From Erwinia_E haradaeae_I (GTDB lineage Bacteria > Pseudomonadota > Gammaproteobacteria > Enterobacterales > Enterobacteriaceae), in contig NZ_LR217713.1 in assembly GCF_900698925.1 (NCBI RefSeq), positions 558,001 through 622,000 of the forward strand: 64,000 bases of DNA, in the 5' to 3' direction. The notes beneath the pieces are model-generated. The model was not told the origin of the DNA. It saw only the letters and a list, made by a program, of their open reading frames with translations, and ran no database searches. Numbering within the stretch: the first letter of the stretch is position 1; every line of letters starts with the position of its first letter. The position numbers were made by a program, and so were the translations under genes. This document shows, one piece after another, positions 1-9,084 of this stretch.

Positions 1-1010
1 GTGATAAAGTATCAGCAATTGCAGTGATGAAGAAAGCAGGTGTTCCTACAGTGCCTGGATCTGATGGGCCATTGACTGAAAATATGGATGAAAATCGGGC
101 CTTTGCTGAACGCATTGGCTACCCTGTAATGATTAAAGCCTCTGGAGGTGGAGGCGGCCGCGGCATGCGAGTCGTTCGTTCTGATAAAGACTTAGAACAA
201 TTAATTAATATAACGAAAACAGAATCTAAAGCAGCTTTCAATAATGAAACAGTCTATATGGAAAAGTATCTGGAGAACCCTCGTCATATTGAGATTCAGG
301 TATTAGCAGATGACCATGGCAATGCTATTTACCTCGCCGAACGAGATTGTTCAATGCAGCGTCGTCACCAAAAAATCGTAGAGGAAGCTCCTGCTCCAGG
401 TATTACTGAGACAATGCGACGCTATATAGGGAATCGCTGTTCAAAAGCCTGTATTGATATTGGTTATCGTGGTGCAGGTACTTTTGAATTTCTTTATGAA
501 AATGGTCAATTCTATTTTATTGAAATGAATACTCGTATTCAGGTTGAACATCCAGTTACTGAAATGATTACCGGTATTGATTTGATAAAAGAACAACTAT
601 GTATTGCTTCTGGTCACCCTCTATCAATTAAAGAGGATGAGGTGATTGTCCGTGGTCATGCAGTAGAGTGTCGTATTAATGCCGAGGACCCATTTACTTG
701 TATACCAAGTCCTGGGAAAATTACCCGATTTCACGCACCTGGTGGTTTTGGAGTTCGATGGGAATCGCATGTTTACTCAGGTTATAGCGTTCCTCTCTAT
801 TATGATTCAATGATAGGAAAGCTAATTACTTTTGGAGAAAATCGTAATGTAGCTATTGCGCGCATGCAAAATGCTTTAAATGAGTTAATTATTGATGGCA
901 TTAAAACTAATATCACATTGCAAATGAATATTATGTCAGATAAAAATTTTCAGATTGGCAGTACTAATATTCATTATTTAGAAAAAAAACTTGGTCTAGA
1001 AGAGCTTTAA
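1..1010 (+). CDS. accC: Biotin carboxylase subunit of acetyl-CoA carboxylase (AccC), 5' end outside window
   Basis: AccC carboxylates the biotin carried by AccB, using ATP and bicarbonate, in the first committed step of fatty acid synthesis in the cytosol. The reading frame is open from base 1 (first complete codon at 3, reading DKVSAIAV), so the gene is truncated by the window edge, not broken; what remains matches E. coli AccC from about residue 115 of 449 to the end. Visible motifs are the glycine-rich ATP-grasp loop (KASGGGGGRGM), the MEKYLENPRH segment, and EMNTRIQVEHPV with the catalytic arginine. It ends KKLGLEEL, like the family. accB normally lies just upstream and would be outside the window; accD is at 32961. 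The usual downstream neighbours (panF, prmA) are absent. Identification is secure. Confidence 0.97.
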   Translation, partial: DKVSAIAVMKKAGVPTVPGSDGPLTENMDENRAFAERIGYPVMIKASGGGGGRGMRVVRSDKDLEQLINITKTESKAAFNNETVYMEKYLENPRHIEIQVLADDHGNAIYLAERDCSMQRRHQKIVEEAPAPGITETMRRYIGNRCSKACIDIGYRGAGTFEFLYENGQFYFIEMNTRIQVEHPVTEMITGIDLIKEQLCIASGHPLSIKEDEVIVRGHAVECRINAEDPFTCIPSPGKITRFHAPGGFGVRWESHVYSGYSVPLYYDSMIGKLITFGENRNVAIARMQNALNELIIDGIKTNITLQMNIMSDKNFQIGSTNIHYLEKKLGLEEL

Positions 1011-2705
1011 CTTAGTCTTTGTCTACTTTAGTAGAAAAAGTATATGATCAATCATTGGAATAAATTTTTTTCTTTTTTCTTTGAAAGTAATCTTTAATAA
1101 ATCAATATATTTATTTTGGGATAAGATTATTTTTTTTTAAAACCAAAAAATATGATATAATAATAAAACTATTTCTCAGATATTATTAATATAATTGATT
1201 TTATTTCACTTAATAATTCTTACATATTTGAGTGAAGATGTTTAGTATATTTATGCAATACAAAGGACAATATTGTTTATGTCTAAACTGTAATTAAAGA
1301 TGAAATTGTATCCTATTTTCTATTCGGAATTATTAATTCAAGATTACGAAAGAGAGAATAAGAGCTAATTGACATCCAAGAGAGATGTTTTTTATTTACT
1401 TAGTCTTGTAAATTGACTCAAAAATTGCTTTTTAATCACCAGGTGCTATTTACAACTATATTCAGACTTATTGTATTTATATATAACAGTATTTCAAATG
1501 AAAAAGAAAGATCTGTTATCTTTCAACAAAAAGGGATGTCCATAGATCAAATATTTAATATTTATTTAATTATATAGTATATATATACTTCTAGTAAGAA
1601 AGAAGTTTTTATAAACTAAAATATGAGAATAGACAACTGAGAATTTATCTGTACATGTCTGTAATTACTATATGAGTAATATACAATTAATATTGAATCG
1701 TCGTATTATATAAAAATAATGAGAACTCATTAGATAAATATATTATAACATATGCAATAATATCTAATAAATGGATCATTGCAACCACCTATTATAAAAA
1801 ATAAATATTATTGCATATTTTATGTATTAATAAATATCATTCATAATTAATTTTTAAGTGTAAAACAATTAGTTTGATTACTATACTAATCAAAATATCA
1901 ATTTGACTGAAAACAGTTTTTAAGAAAACTTTCTTTAAATAATAAGATTAAAAACATTTCTTTTAAGATGTTCATTGGTTCTTAACTAACAATCTATTTA
2001 AATAATATTATTATTATCTTTTATATATTATACGTTAATTTTTATTTTCATTATTAAAATAATCTTATATATCAATATTTTAATTGTATTAAAGATTTTT
2101 ATTCTTCATATACTGACCTAATAAATACTTCTGTCAATTGGTACCATTACGAAGATGATACCATCCATATACTAGATATTTATCTAGTAGAATTTTTACA
2201 TAATAATGTCAATCTTCATATGCTAATAACTAACTAGGTATCGATTTATAGATTTTATAATACTAGTCTATTATTGATTAACAAATCAAGATTATTTTAC
2301 CTTGATAAAATAAATCATAAACGATTTAAAAGAATCCTGATATAATTTTTTTCATCCAAACATGGAAATAGATCTATCGTATATTAGAAGATCCAAATAA
2401 AAAGCTATTTTAGCTTAAAATAAAAAAAATTAAATCATAATATAAGTCAAAATTAACTTATAAGACATGTAGAAGGTTATCTTCTAGCCTAACGGTTGGA
2501 GTTAGGTAGGTCAGAAATATAAGTATAAGAACTAAAAAATCAAATTATATTGAATACTTCAGATAAACTTTTTAGAAATAAACAGAATGTAAAACTACTC
2601 TCTCCTCTATTTAGAGAGGATGTATTTTTCTAACCTATAATCTGTCAATACTGCGTGTTTATGAAAAATTTAAATATGATATTATAGATCGAAATCTATT
2701 CTATA
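1011..2705. other. Gene-free AT-rich stretch between accC and the tRNA cluster
   Basis: About 1.7 kb with stop codons in every frame and no recognisable protein. It holds a weak hairpin just after accC (1022-1035), the 14-bp inverted repeat at 1750-1818, and two small stem-loops at 2471-2485 and 2488-2506 that are richer in G+C than their surroundings. Position 2600-2706 is where further tRNA genes (glnX) would follow in the ancestral operon; I see no tRNA fold there. Confidence 0.7.
1750..1818. repeat. 14-bp perfect inverted repeat with 41-bp spacer
   Basis: ATATGCAATAATAT at 1750-1763 is repeated as its exact reverse complement at 1805-1818, enclosing 41 bases. No gene or target-site duplication is associated. 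It could be a relic of a cruciform-forming site or chance in AT-rich DNA. Confidence 0.5.
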
Positions 2706-2780
2706 TGGCTGGGGTGCAGGGATTCGAACCCCGGAATGCTGGCATCAGAAACCAGAGCCTTGCCACTTGGCGACACCCCA
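2706..2780 (-). tRNA. glnV: tRNA-Gln (anticodon CUG)
   Basis: On the minus strand the sequence begins TGGGGTGTCGCC and ends CACCCCAGCCA: 75 nt including an encoded CCA. The acceptor arms pair TGGGGTG with CACCCCA, the T arm carries GGTTCGAATCC, and the anticodon loop TTCTGAT gives CUG. It matches enterobacterial glnV and is the last of four tRNAs in a minus-strand cluster, 7 bases after the Met tRNA. Confidence 0.95.
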
Positions 2781-2787
2781 GTAAATT

Positions 2788-2864
2788 TGGTAGCTACTAC
2801 AGGAATTGAACCTGTGACCCCAGCATTATGAGTGCTGTGCTCTAACCATCTGAGCTAAGTAGCC
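2788..2864 (-). tRNA. metU: tRNA-Met, elongator (anticodon CAU)
   Basis: 77 nt on the minus strand, starting GGCTACTTAGCTCAG and ending in an encoded CCA. The anticodon loop CTCATAA gives CAU. A 1-72 pair closing the stem and the lack of the GGG/CCC anticodon-stem block mark it as elongator, not initiator. The terminal pair is G1-U72 where E. coli metT/metU has G1-C72, a slightly weakened acceptor end. Order within the cluster matches metU between glnU/W and glnV. Confidence 0.95.
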
Positions 2865-2905
2865 GGTATATACTTTATTGTTATATACAGTAGTTCTTCT
2901 GCATC

Positions 2906-2980
2906 TGACTGGGGTACCTGGATTCGAACCAGGGAATGCCGGTATCAAAAACCGGTGCCTTACCTCTTGGCGATACCCCA
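2906..2980 (-). tRNA. glnU: tRNA-Gln (anticodon UUG), with altered encoded 3' end
   Basis: 75 nt on the minus strand, starting TGGGGTATCGCCAAG. The anticodon loop TTTTGAT gives UUG. All stems pair and the body is almost identical to E. coli glnU/glnW. The 3' end reads TACCCCAG followed by TCA, so the first base of the encoded CCA is changed (bases 2906-2908). The other three tRNAs here keep CCA. A working tail would need trimming and CCA addition by tRNA nucleotidyltransferase. Confidence 0.93.
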
Positions 2981-3008
2981 TTCTTATTTTTCTTATCACC
3001 TAATATTA

Positions 3009-3094
3009 TGGTGCGGGAGACGAGACTCGAACTCGTAGACTTTTAAAGTGCCAGAACCTAAATCTGGTGCGTTTACCTATTTCGCCACTCCCGC
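3009..3094 (-). tRNA. leuW: tRNA-Leu (anticodon UAG)
   Basis: 86 nt on the minus strand, starting GCGGGAGTGGCGAAAT and ending CTCCCGCACCA with encoded CCA. It has a long class II variable arm (ACTTTAAAAGT core) and anticodon UAG in the loop ATTTAGG. It is the first gene of the cluster; the metT that precedes leuW in E. coli is missing. A plausible promoter lies about 100 bp upstream at 3192-3220. Confidence 0.95.
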
Positions 3095-3191
3095 CTTCAT
3101 AAGGTGTATTGAATTCTTAATATCGATATTTATAACTTAATCATTTTATTGTTTTAAATAAATTATCATTCATTATTCTAATATATATTAT

Positions 3192-3220
3192 ATCATATAT
3201 ATCTGTTATTTATTCGTCAA
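3192..3220 (-). promoter_or_regulatory. Putative sigma-70 promoter of the tRNA operon
   Basis: On the minus strand TTGACG (3215-3220) and TATGAT (3192-3197) are separated by exactly 17 bases, each one mismatch from the -35 and -10 consensus, about 97 bp upstream of tRNA-Leu. TATGAT-like boxes are common in AT-rich DNA, but TTGACG is not, and spacing and position fit. Confidence 0.5.
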
Positions 3221-4782
3221 CTAATTTTTCTTTTATGGTAAAAACGAGATTTTATATACAGTATAAAATTAAATCTAAAAAGATAGTTTTTGCATATAGC
3301 CATTTTTTGTTAACTATAGTATTCCAATACTAAGCTGCATACATTATCTTAATATATAAATATAATATCTAAAGATTATATATAGATATGACTTACCTAT
3401 ATTAATCAATTTATTCTTTTAAATGTATTTTCTCTATAATAAAAATTATAGAGCATTCAAATAATAAGAAATTATTTTCTTTTTATTTGAATGCTCTGTC
3501 AACAATCTTAAAATAAATTATCTAAATCTTAGAGTAAATGATATTTATTCTATTATCATATAAAAATCGTTGATCAAGTTAATTATGGTTTATTAACTAT
3601 ATCGATGGTGGTTGAATGAAAATTCTTAGATCAGACTTTATACTACCAATATCATCAACTTAATTATTTTCTCTTACTATAAGTATAATTATAAGATAAT
3701 TTTATAGATACCTAATTTAACTCAAAAATAATTATAACATAGAAGCTTTGATTAAGTATATCTGTCTTTATTAAGTTTAGCTAGAAAATTAAGATAACTA
3801 CAGTGATGAGCATTTGATGCGTCTATTTGTGTAATACAAAATATCCTTTAGTAATTATAATGATTCTTCTCTCATCTGAACGTGAGTTTTTCATTTATAT
3901 TTTATCATCCATTAAACGGGATGCGTTCTCTCTTACCCATGAAAGAGCTCTTTCTTAATTTATTCTATGTAATATTTAGTATTAAAAGTTTTTTCTCAAT
4001 ATACTTATTGTCTATTTACGGTATTCTATTAAATTCATTTTGATAATTAATGTAAGAAGTTTATTAAAAAATATTAAATTTATATTTTTTTAATTTATAT
4101 AAATACAAGAAATACTATTATCAACGAATGTCATGAAGTAGAAGAACTACCTAAATAAAACTAATTTTGATTGTTACTCAACAATATCTAATTTCACTTA
4201 ATTATTTAAACTTATCTAATTATCATATACATAGTTATCATTTTTCTATTAGAAAAATCCGAGTATTTTCGCAAGAATTTAATTCAGATATCCTTTGATA
4301 TATCACTTTAAATCATAAAATAAATTTTTTATTCAAGAAAAATATAAACCATAAGAATAACTATAATAATTTTTATTAAAAAATAATTTTGATTAAAATT
4401 AATTCCATCTTTAATAATGCAACGATTGATTGTATCAAGAAATATGTTAAATTTTAGACGAATCTATTCTATATAATAATATATTTTTATATTATATACT
4501 CATAAAAGATATTAAATTCTATCACTCATTTTATCAAAGAAATAACTTATGATATGCTAGATATAATTTTGTAAAAATTAATTTTAGTAACAACTAAAAG
4601 ACCGAGTATCTACTATTTCTTTTGGATCTCATTTAAAGAGAATAGCCATTCAATATAAAAAATAATATTTTTTAAAAAAATTAAACCATGAATTCATAAA
4701 AAATATTTTCTATCATTTATATCTTTATAATTGCACTTTGATATAAATATAAAATAATTAAATTCTATTATTTTCAATTTTT
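3221..4782. other. Gene-free stretch between the tRNA promoter and lipA
   Basis: About 1.56 kb of AT-rich sequence with no supportable gene. The only structure that stands out is the overlapping hairpin pair at 3432-3497. The ancestral genes between this tRNA cluster and lipA have left no recognisable trace. Confidence 0.7.
3432..3497. repeat. Two overlapping hairpins sharing one arm
   Basis: CTCTATAAT (3432-3440) pairs with ATTATAGAG (3445-3453) around an AAAA loop. The bases 3450-3464 pair perfectly with 3483-3497 (15 bp, core GAGCATTC/GAATGCTC) around an 18-nt loop. The two stems share AGAG at 3450-3453, so their ends compete. No gene is nearby on either strand (lipA ends 1.29 kb away). 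Confidence 0.55.
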
Positions 4783-5748
4783 TTATTTAATCTCCACCCC
4801 TTGCTCTTGCATATCAGCAAGGTATGAAGATCGAACAAAAGGCCCAGAAGCTACGTGAGTAAAGCCCATGTTTATAGCTATTTTTTTCATTTTTGCAAAT
4901 TCATCTGGACTTACATAACGCTGAACAGATAAATGATTGCGACTCGGTTGTAAATATTGTCCCAACGTCAACATGGTAACACCATGCTGACGAAGGCAGC
5001 TCATTACCTCTATTAACTCATTATTAGTTTCGCCCAATCCAAACATCAGGCCAGATTTAGTAGGAATATCTGGTTTTTCTTTTTTAAAGCTTGAAAGTAA
5101 TTGAAGTGAAGAATGATAATTAGCTCCTGGGCGCACTATATGGTACATGCGCGGAACGTTTTCTAGATTATGGTTAAAAACATCTGGCGGAGTCTTTGTT
5201 AATATACTTAGCGCTTTTTGTCTGCATCCACGAAAATCAGGTACTAAAATTTCAATTTTAATATATGGATTTTTATCACGAATGGCACTAATACAGTTTG
5301 CAAAATGCTGAGCTCCTCCATCATGTAGATCATCACGATCAACTGAAGTCATTACTACATATCGCAAGCCAAGCGTATTAACAATCTTTGCTAATTTATT
5401 TGGCTCATCACGGTCAAGAGCTAAAGGTCTCCCTTTGTCTATATTACAAAAAGGACAACGACGAGTGCATACAGAACCAAGAATCATGAAAGTAGCCGTA
5501 CCGCGGTGAAAACATTCTGATAAATTAGGACAAGCAGCTTCTTCACATACAGAATAAAGATTTTGATTTCGTATAACTTCTTTTATATGTTGAATCTTTC
5601 TAGAATCAGAAGAAAATTTAATTTTAATCCACTCTGGCTTAGGTAAAAAACCTGTTGAATTTATCATTCTAGTATTATCTTTAGTTTCTTCCATTACCTC
5701 TTGATCATTATTTTTTGTATATATGTTTGTTATATGAACTTCACTCAT
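4783..5748 (-). CDS. lipA: Lipoyl synthase (LipA)
   Basis: Radical-SAM enzyme that inserts two sulfur atoms into octanoyl groups on lipoyl domains of pyruvate and 2-oxoglutarate dehydrogenases and the glycine cleavage H protein. 321 aa, the same length as E. coli LipA. Both clusters' ligands are present at the same positions: auxiliary cluster C68, C73, C79 (CEEAACPNLSEC) and radical-SAM cluster C94, C98, C101 (CTRRCPFC). The C-terminal RSSY motif with the serine that binds the auxiliary cluster is also intact. The first 30 residues are poorly conserved, as in the family. It works with lipB, 0.96 kb upstream on the same strand; in E. coli ybeF lies between them and here it has been lost. Confidence 0.98.
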   Translation of the reverse strand: MSEVHITNIYTKNNDQEVMEETKDNTRMINSTGFLPKPEWIKIKFSSDSRKIQHIKEVIRNQNLYSVCEEAACPNLSECFHRGTATFMILGSVCTRRCPFCNIDKGRPLALDRDEPNKLAKIVNTLGLRYVVMTSVDRDDLHDGGAQHFANCISAIRDKNPYIKIEILVPDFRGCRQKALSILTKTPPDVFNHNLENVPRMYHIVRPGANYHSSLQLLSSFKKEKPDIPTKSGLMFGLGETNNELIEVMSCLRQHGVTMLTLGQYLQPSRNHLSVQRYVSPDEFAKMKKIAINMGFTHVASGPFVRSSYLADMQEQGVEIK

Positions 5749-6711
5749 TAATTGTGCCTAGCAAATATAGTATATGTAGAAAGCTATTTAGAATTCATAG
5801 ATACAACTGTATTGTTCTTGATCAATAAATAATTTTTAAAATATTTATTTAAATAAATCCCATATTTTCAGTTCATGGAACATTGATAAAAGAATTATTT
5901 GCATAACTTAAAACATAGTATTTATCATCTCTCCATGTATCATCGAGTACAGATAGGATCAAGCTAATTTAACTTATTATTATTTTAATCTTAAATACAC
6001 TTCAAAAGATCATCTTATGCTCATTATCATACCGTAAATTCGTTTATTAACAAGAGCTAATAATATTTCATGTCCGTTTTAATAATCTTCTTCGCTAATT
6101 CTTACGATTACAGATCTGAATAATGATTTCGAAAGCCCCTATTTCTTCACGATATGATATTTAATAAAATCTCTATTATTGAGGATTAAGAAATGATTTA
6201 ATATAGAAATACACACCGACTACATATAATTTTCTAAACTTTAGTGATGACATCTACCATATTATATTACTATCTTATCAATCTGCATAAAAGTTTAAAA
6301 TATTATACCATTAATTGATCTATGATCAATTGATATATTATGTCTAGAACTTCAAGTGGATAGAGATAAAGTTTCTATCCAAGAATAGATTTTTTCTCAT
6401 AAGATCAAATTAAATTGAATTTAATATTATACCCTTCTTTGATTGTCAGGGACTGTGATAAATCATATTTCTGAATATATATCCAATCTTATTTAATATA
6501 AGAGTAACACTAAAACATGATATATTTAAAAAATACAAATGATAAAATTAATATATAAACCTATTTTCTCTATAACATCGTAGAAAAATAGTAATTTTTA
6601 TAACCATTATAATATGGTAGGAGATATTGATTTTTCTATTAAACATAATATTTAAAATAAATCTAAAAATTGTTATACAAAACATATGGATTTATTAAAT
6701 ATTTCATCATT
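5749..6711. other. Gene-free stretch between lipA and lipB
   Basis: 0.96 kb without an open frame or recognisable protein. In E. coli this position holds ybeF, a LysR-type regulator gene of similar size; the stretch is probably its eroded remains, but no residual similarity can be read. A small GATC-containing dyad (AATTGATC-TAT-GATCAATT, 6313-6331) is present. Confidence 0.65.
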
Positions 6712-7392
6712 TTAACTAGTTTTTTCATATGAGCAGATTTCATTTTCTTCTATCCAGTGTATTTGAGAGATAGATAATTGACGTGCAAAATTATATATTA
6801 ATATTGGTTGCACGTCGGTTAATGTTACACTGTTTTTATGTTCTTGTAACTGAGTCATTTTCAATCCTACATACCCACAAGGATTAATATGAAGAAATGG
6901 AGTTAGATCCATATTTACATTGAGGGATAAACCATGATATGAACATCCCTTTCGTATACGCAATCCTAGAGAACCAATTTTTTTGTCATCTACATAAACG
7001 CCAGGTGCTCTCGATTGAGTATGAGAAACTACAGAAAAAAAAGTTAATGTATCAATTATTGTTTTCTCAATACAATCAATGAGTTGACGCGTGGTAATGG
7101 AACGTCGCTTCAGATCAATCATTACGTACATAATCTGTTGACCTGGACCATGGTAGGTCAACTGACCACCCCGATCACTCTGCATTACTGGAATTTGATT
7201 TAATATGAATATATTCTTGATCTTTCCTGATTGCCCTTGGGTAAATACTGGGGGGTGCTCTACCAACCAAACTTCGTCAAGTGTCTTTTGGCTTCGCTGA
7301 TTTGTAAACTGACACATAGCCTGTACTACAGTGTTCCAAGGGCGTAACCCAAGCTTTCGAACCATCAAAGAATCTAAAGATGAAACAATCAT
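6712..7392 (-). CDS. lipB: Octanoyl-[acyl-carrier protein]:protein octanoyltransferase (LipB)
   Basis: LipB moves octanoyl groups from ACP to lipoyl domains, giving LipA its substrate. The frame is open from a TTG at 7410, but I choose the ATG at 7390-7392 (226 aa), which best matches the 213-aa E. coli protein. Catalytic residues are intact: the thioester cysteine in NPCGY (C172) and the lysine in KKIGSLG (K138), plus the substrate-pocket motif DRGGQLTYHGPGQ. The C-terminus is about 10 residues longer than in E. coli and unconserved. ybeD ends 78 bp upstream on the same strand, so ybeD-lipB is probably one transcript as in relatives. No convincing ribosome binding site is visible at either start. 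Confidence 0.96.
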   Translation of the reverse strand: MIVSSLDSLMVRKLGLRPWNTVVQAMCQFTNQRSQKTLDEVWLVEHPPVFTQGQSGKIKNIFILNQIPVMQSDRGGQLTYHGPGQQIMYVMIDLKRRSITTRQLIDCIEKTIIDTLTFFSVVSHTQSRAPGVYVDDKKIGSLGLRIRKGCSYHGLSLNVNMDLTPFLHINPCGYVGLKMTQLQEHKNSVTLTDVQPILIYNFARQLSISQIHWIEENEICSYEKTS

Positions 7393-7470
7393 TCTTATTA
7401 AAATCCGCAATTATATAAATAAATATAAAATGTACTGTTGTGGAATCTAGTGCAACTATTCTCTGAATAA

Positions 7471-7734
7471 CTAAAAGACCATGCGAACATTGTTTATATC
7501 ACTTAAATCATTATATAAACTCTCTACTTCGTGAATATTTTTGACTATAATCGTAATAGAAATAGAACAATATTTTCTTCTACAGCTATAAAGCACTGTT
7601 GGAGAGTAATCTCCAGGCACATGGTATTGTGCTACTTCAATCACTTGATTGATAAAATTGATCTTTGGTATTCCTATGATTTTATAAGTCATGGATGCTG
7701 GAAATACAAGAAGATCAACAAGTTTAGTATTCAA
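7471..7734 (-). CDS. ybeD: UPF0250 family protein YbeD
   Basis: 87 aa, exactly the length of E. coli YbeD, with the family signature: MNTKL start, FPAS.TYKIIGIP, YHVPGDYSPTV, SISITI, and the VRMVF end. The fold is a small ferredoxin-like alpha/beta domain resembling ACT regulatory domains; its molecular function is not firmly known. Its fixed position just upstream of lipB in enterobacteria suggests a link to lipoate metabolism. Retention of such a small conserved protein in a shrunken genome suggests it matters. dacA, its usual upstream neighbour, is absent. Confidence 0.95.
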   Translation of the reverse strand: MNTKLVDLLVFPASMTYKIIGIPKINFINQVIEVAQYHVPGDYSPTVLYSCRRKYCSISITIIVKNIHEVESLYNDLSDINNVRMVF

Positions 7735-9084
7735 GTTATACTCCGATAATCATATATCAATTCTCCCAAAAAACCATTGTTTTACGAAAGTACTATATTA
7801 TTGATCTTATAAATAGGCAACACAGAAAGAATAATTTAAACTCAACAGCTTATTATGTATACATAATTGAGACAATATATCTCTGATATACTATATAATA
7901 TACAGCTCTTAAATATAAACACATTGCAATTACATTACTTTTCTCCGATATAGCTCTTATCCAATTTATGATTTCGTTATTTTTATATTTTCTATATTAA
8001 TCTCACTTGTAAATTCGTATGTCAATTTTAATTGTATAGAACCCACACCTCGAAAAAATATAACCTTATGATATAAATAAATACTGTCTGTTAGAATCTT
8101 ACCAAGATGCACTTAAAACTGAATTCAATATATAATCTTTCAGTATCAAAATATATATGATTTCTACATTAGCGAAACGTACTATCAATCTTATATTCTC
8201 TATCTTCTCATGAAACTAATCTAGATCATCAAATCTATGAAAGTAATAAGTATGCATATATTATACGACTTAATAAAATTAAATATTATAAAAGTTTGAT
8301 TTTATTACAATCCAAAACGATAATATATATTCATAAATATGCAAACATTTAACCAATAAATTTTGCATGACAGTGTTACCGTAGTATTTTACTGTTAAAA
8401 TATTCTCTAAAATTTCTAATACTAAATCAGTATGAATTATATAAGTTGTAATTATTTTAAATCATAGCATAGATTGACTAACATGCATTATTCAGAATTT
8501 ATCACGCTAGCTAATATTTAATAAAAAAGTGTTCTGTATCTTCACCACCTAAGAAGAACAAGGGAATTGCTTGGTTGTCTTAATTCTTAAAATGATAACT
8601 ATGATAAATAGAAATTAATTCCATCTTCTTTAATTTATTCTTGTGTGATCTTCTTGGCATTATGGTATAGATAAGATCTTTTCCTTTTTAAGTAAAAGAT
8701 ATATGATCATTAGGTATGCATAACATATTGTTCTGTAATTTTAATATGTAGAATTCGCACTCGTTGCTTAGATAGGTTCTGTGTGATATTATCATCATAA
8801 TATACAAACTATTTTTAGTCTTATTTTCTTCAATGACTAATGTGCTTTGATTCACCTCATATCTAAAATATAGAACACATCTAATCTAGATCAGATTATG
8901 AGATATATTTATTACTTTTTCACTATAATTATAAATATGCCTGTAATGTATCAGTACAGTTCTAAAATAGATAAGTATCATATATTAGACTTATCTTAAT
9001 CTAATGTAATTTAGTAACCATTATAAATAGATAATCATGAGAATCAGATTCAAAAACATCCCTTTATTCTAAATTTAATTTAGA
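7735..9084. other. Gene-free stretch between ybeD and glnS
   Basis: 1.35 kb of AT-rich DNA with no supportable gene. Relatives have dacA and rlpA upstream of ybeD; nothing of either can be read. A 7-bp stem-loop (9068-9084, TCTAAAT/ATTTAGA) sits directly after the glnS stop and may be a weak terminator. Confidence 0.65.

Noticed and set aside
2471..2510. Decayed glnX tRNA downstream of glnV
   Set aside because: Two small GC-richer stem-loops are present, but no T arm, anticodon arm or acceptor pairing of a tRNA can be made.
6374..6396. Intrinsic terminator on the plus strand
   Set aside because: Only a five-base stem before a T run and no plus-strand gene upstream.
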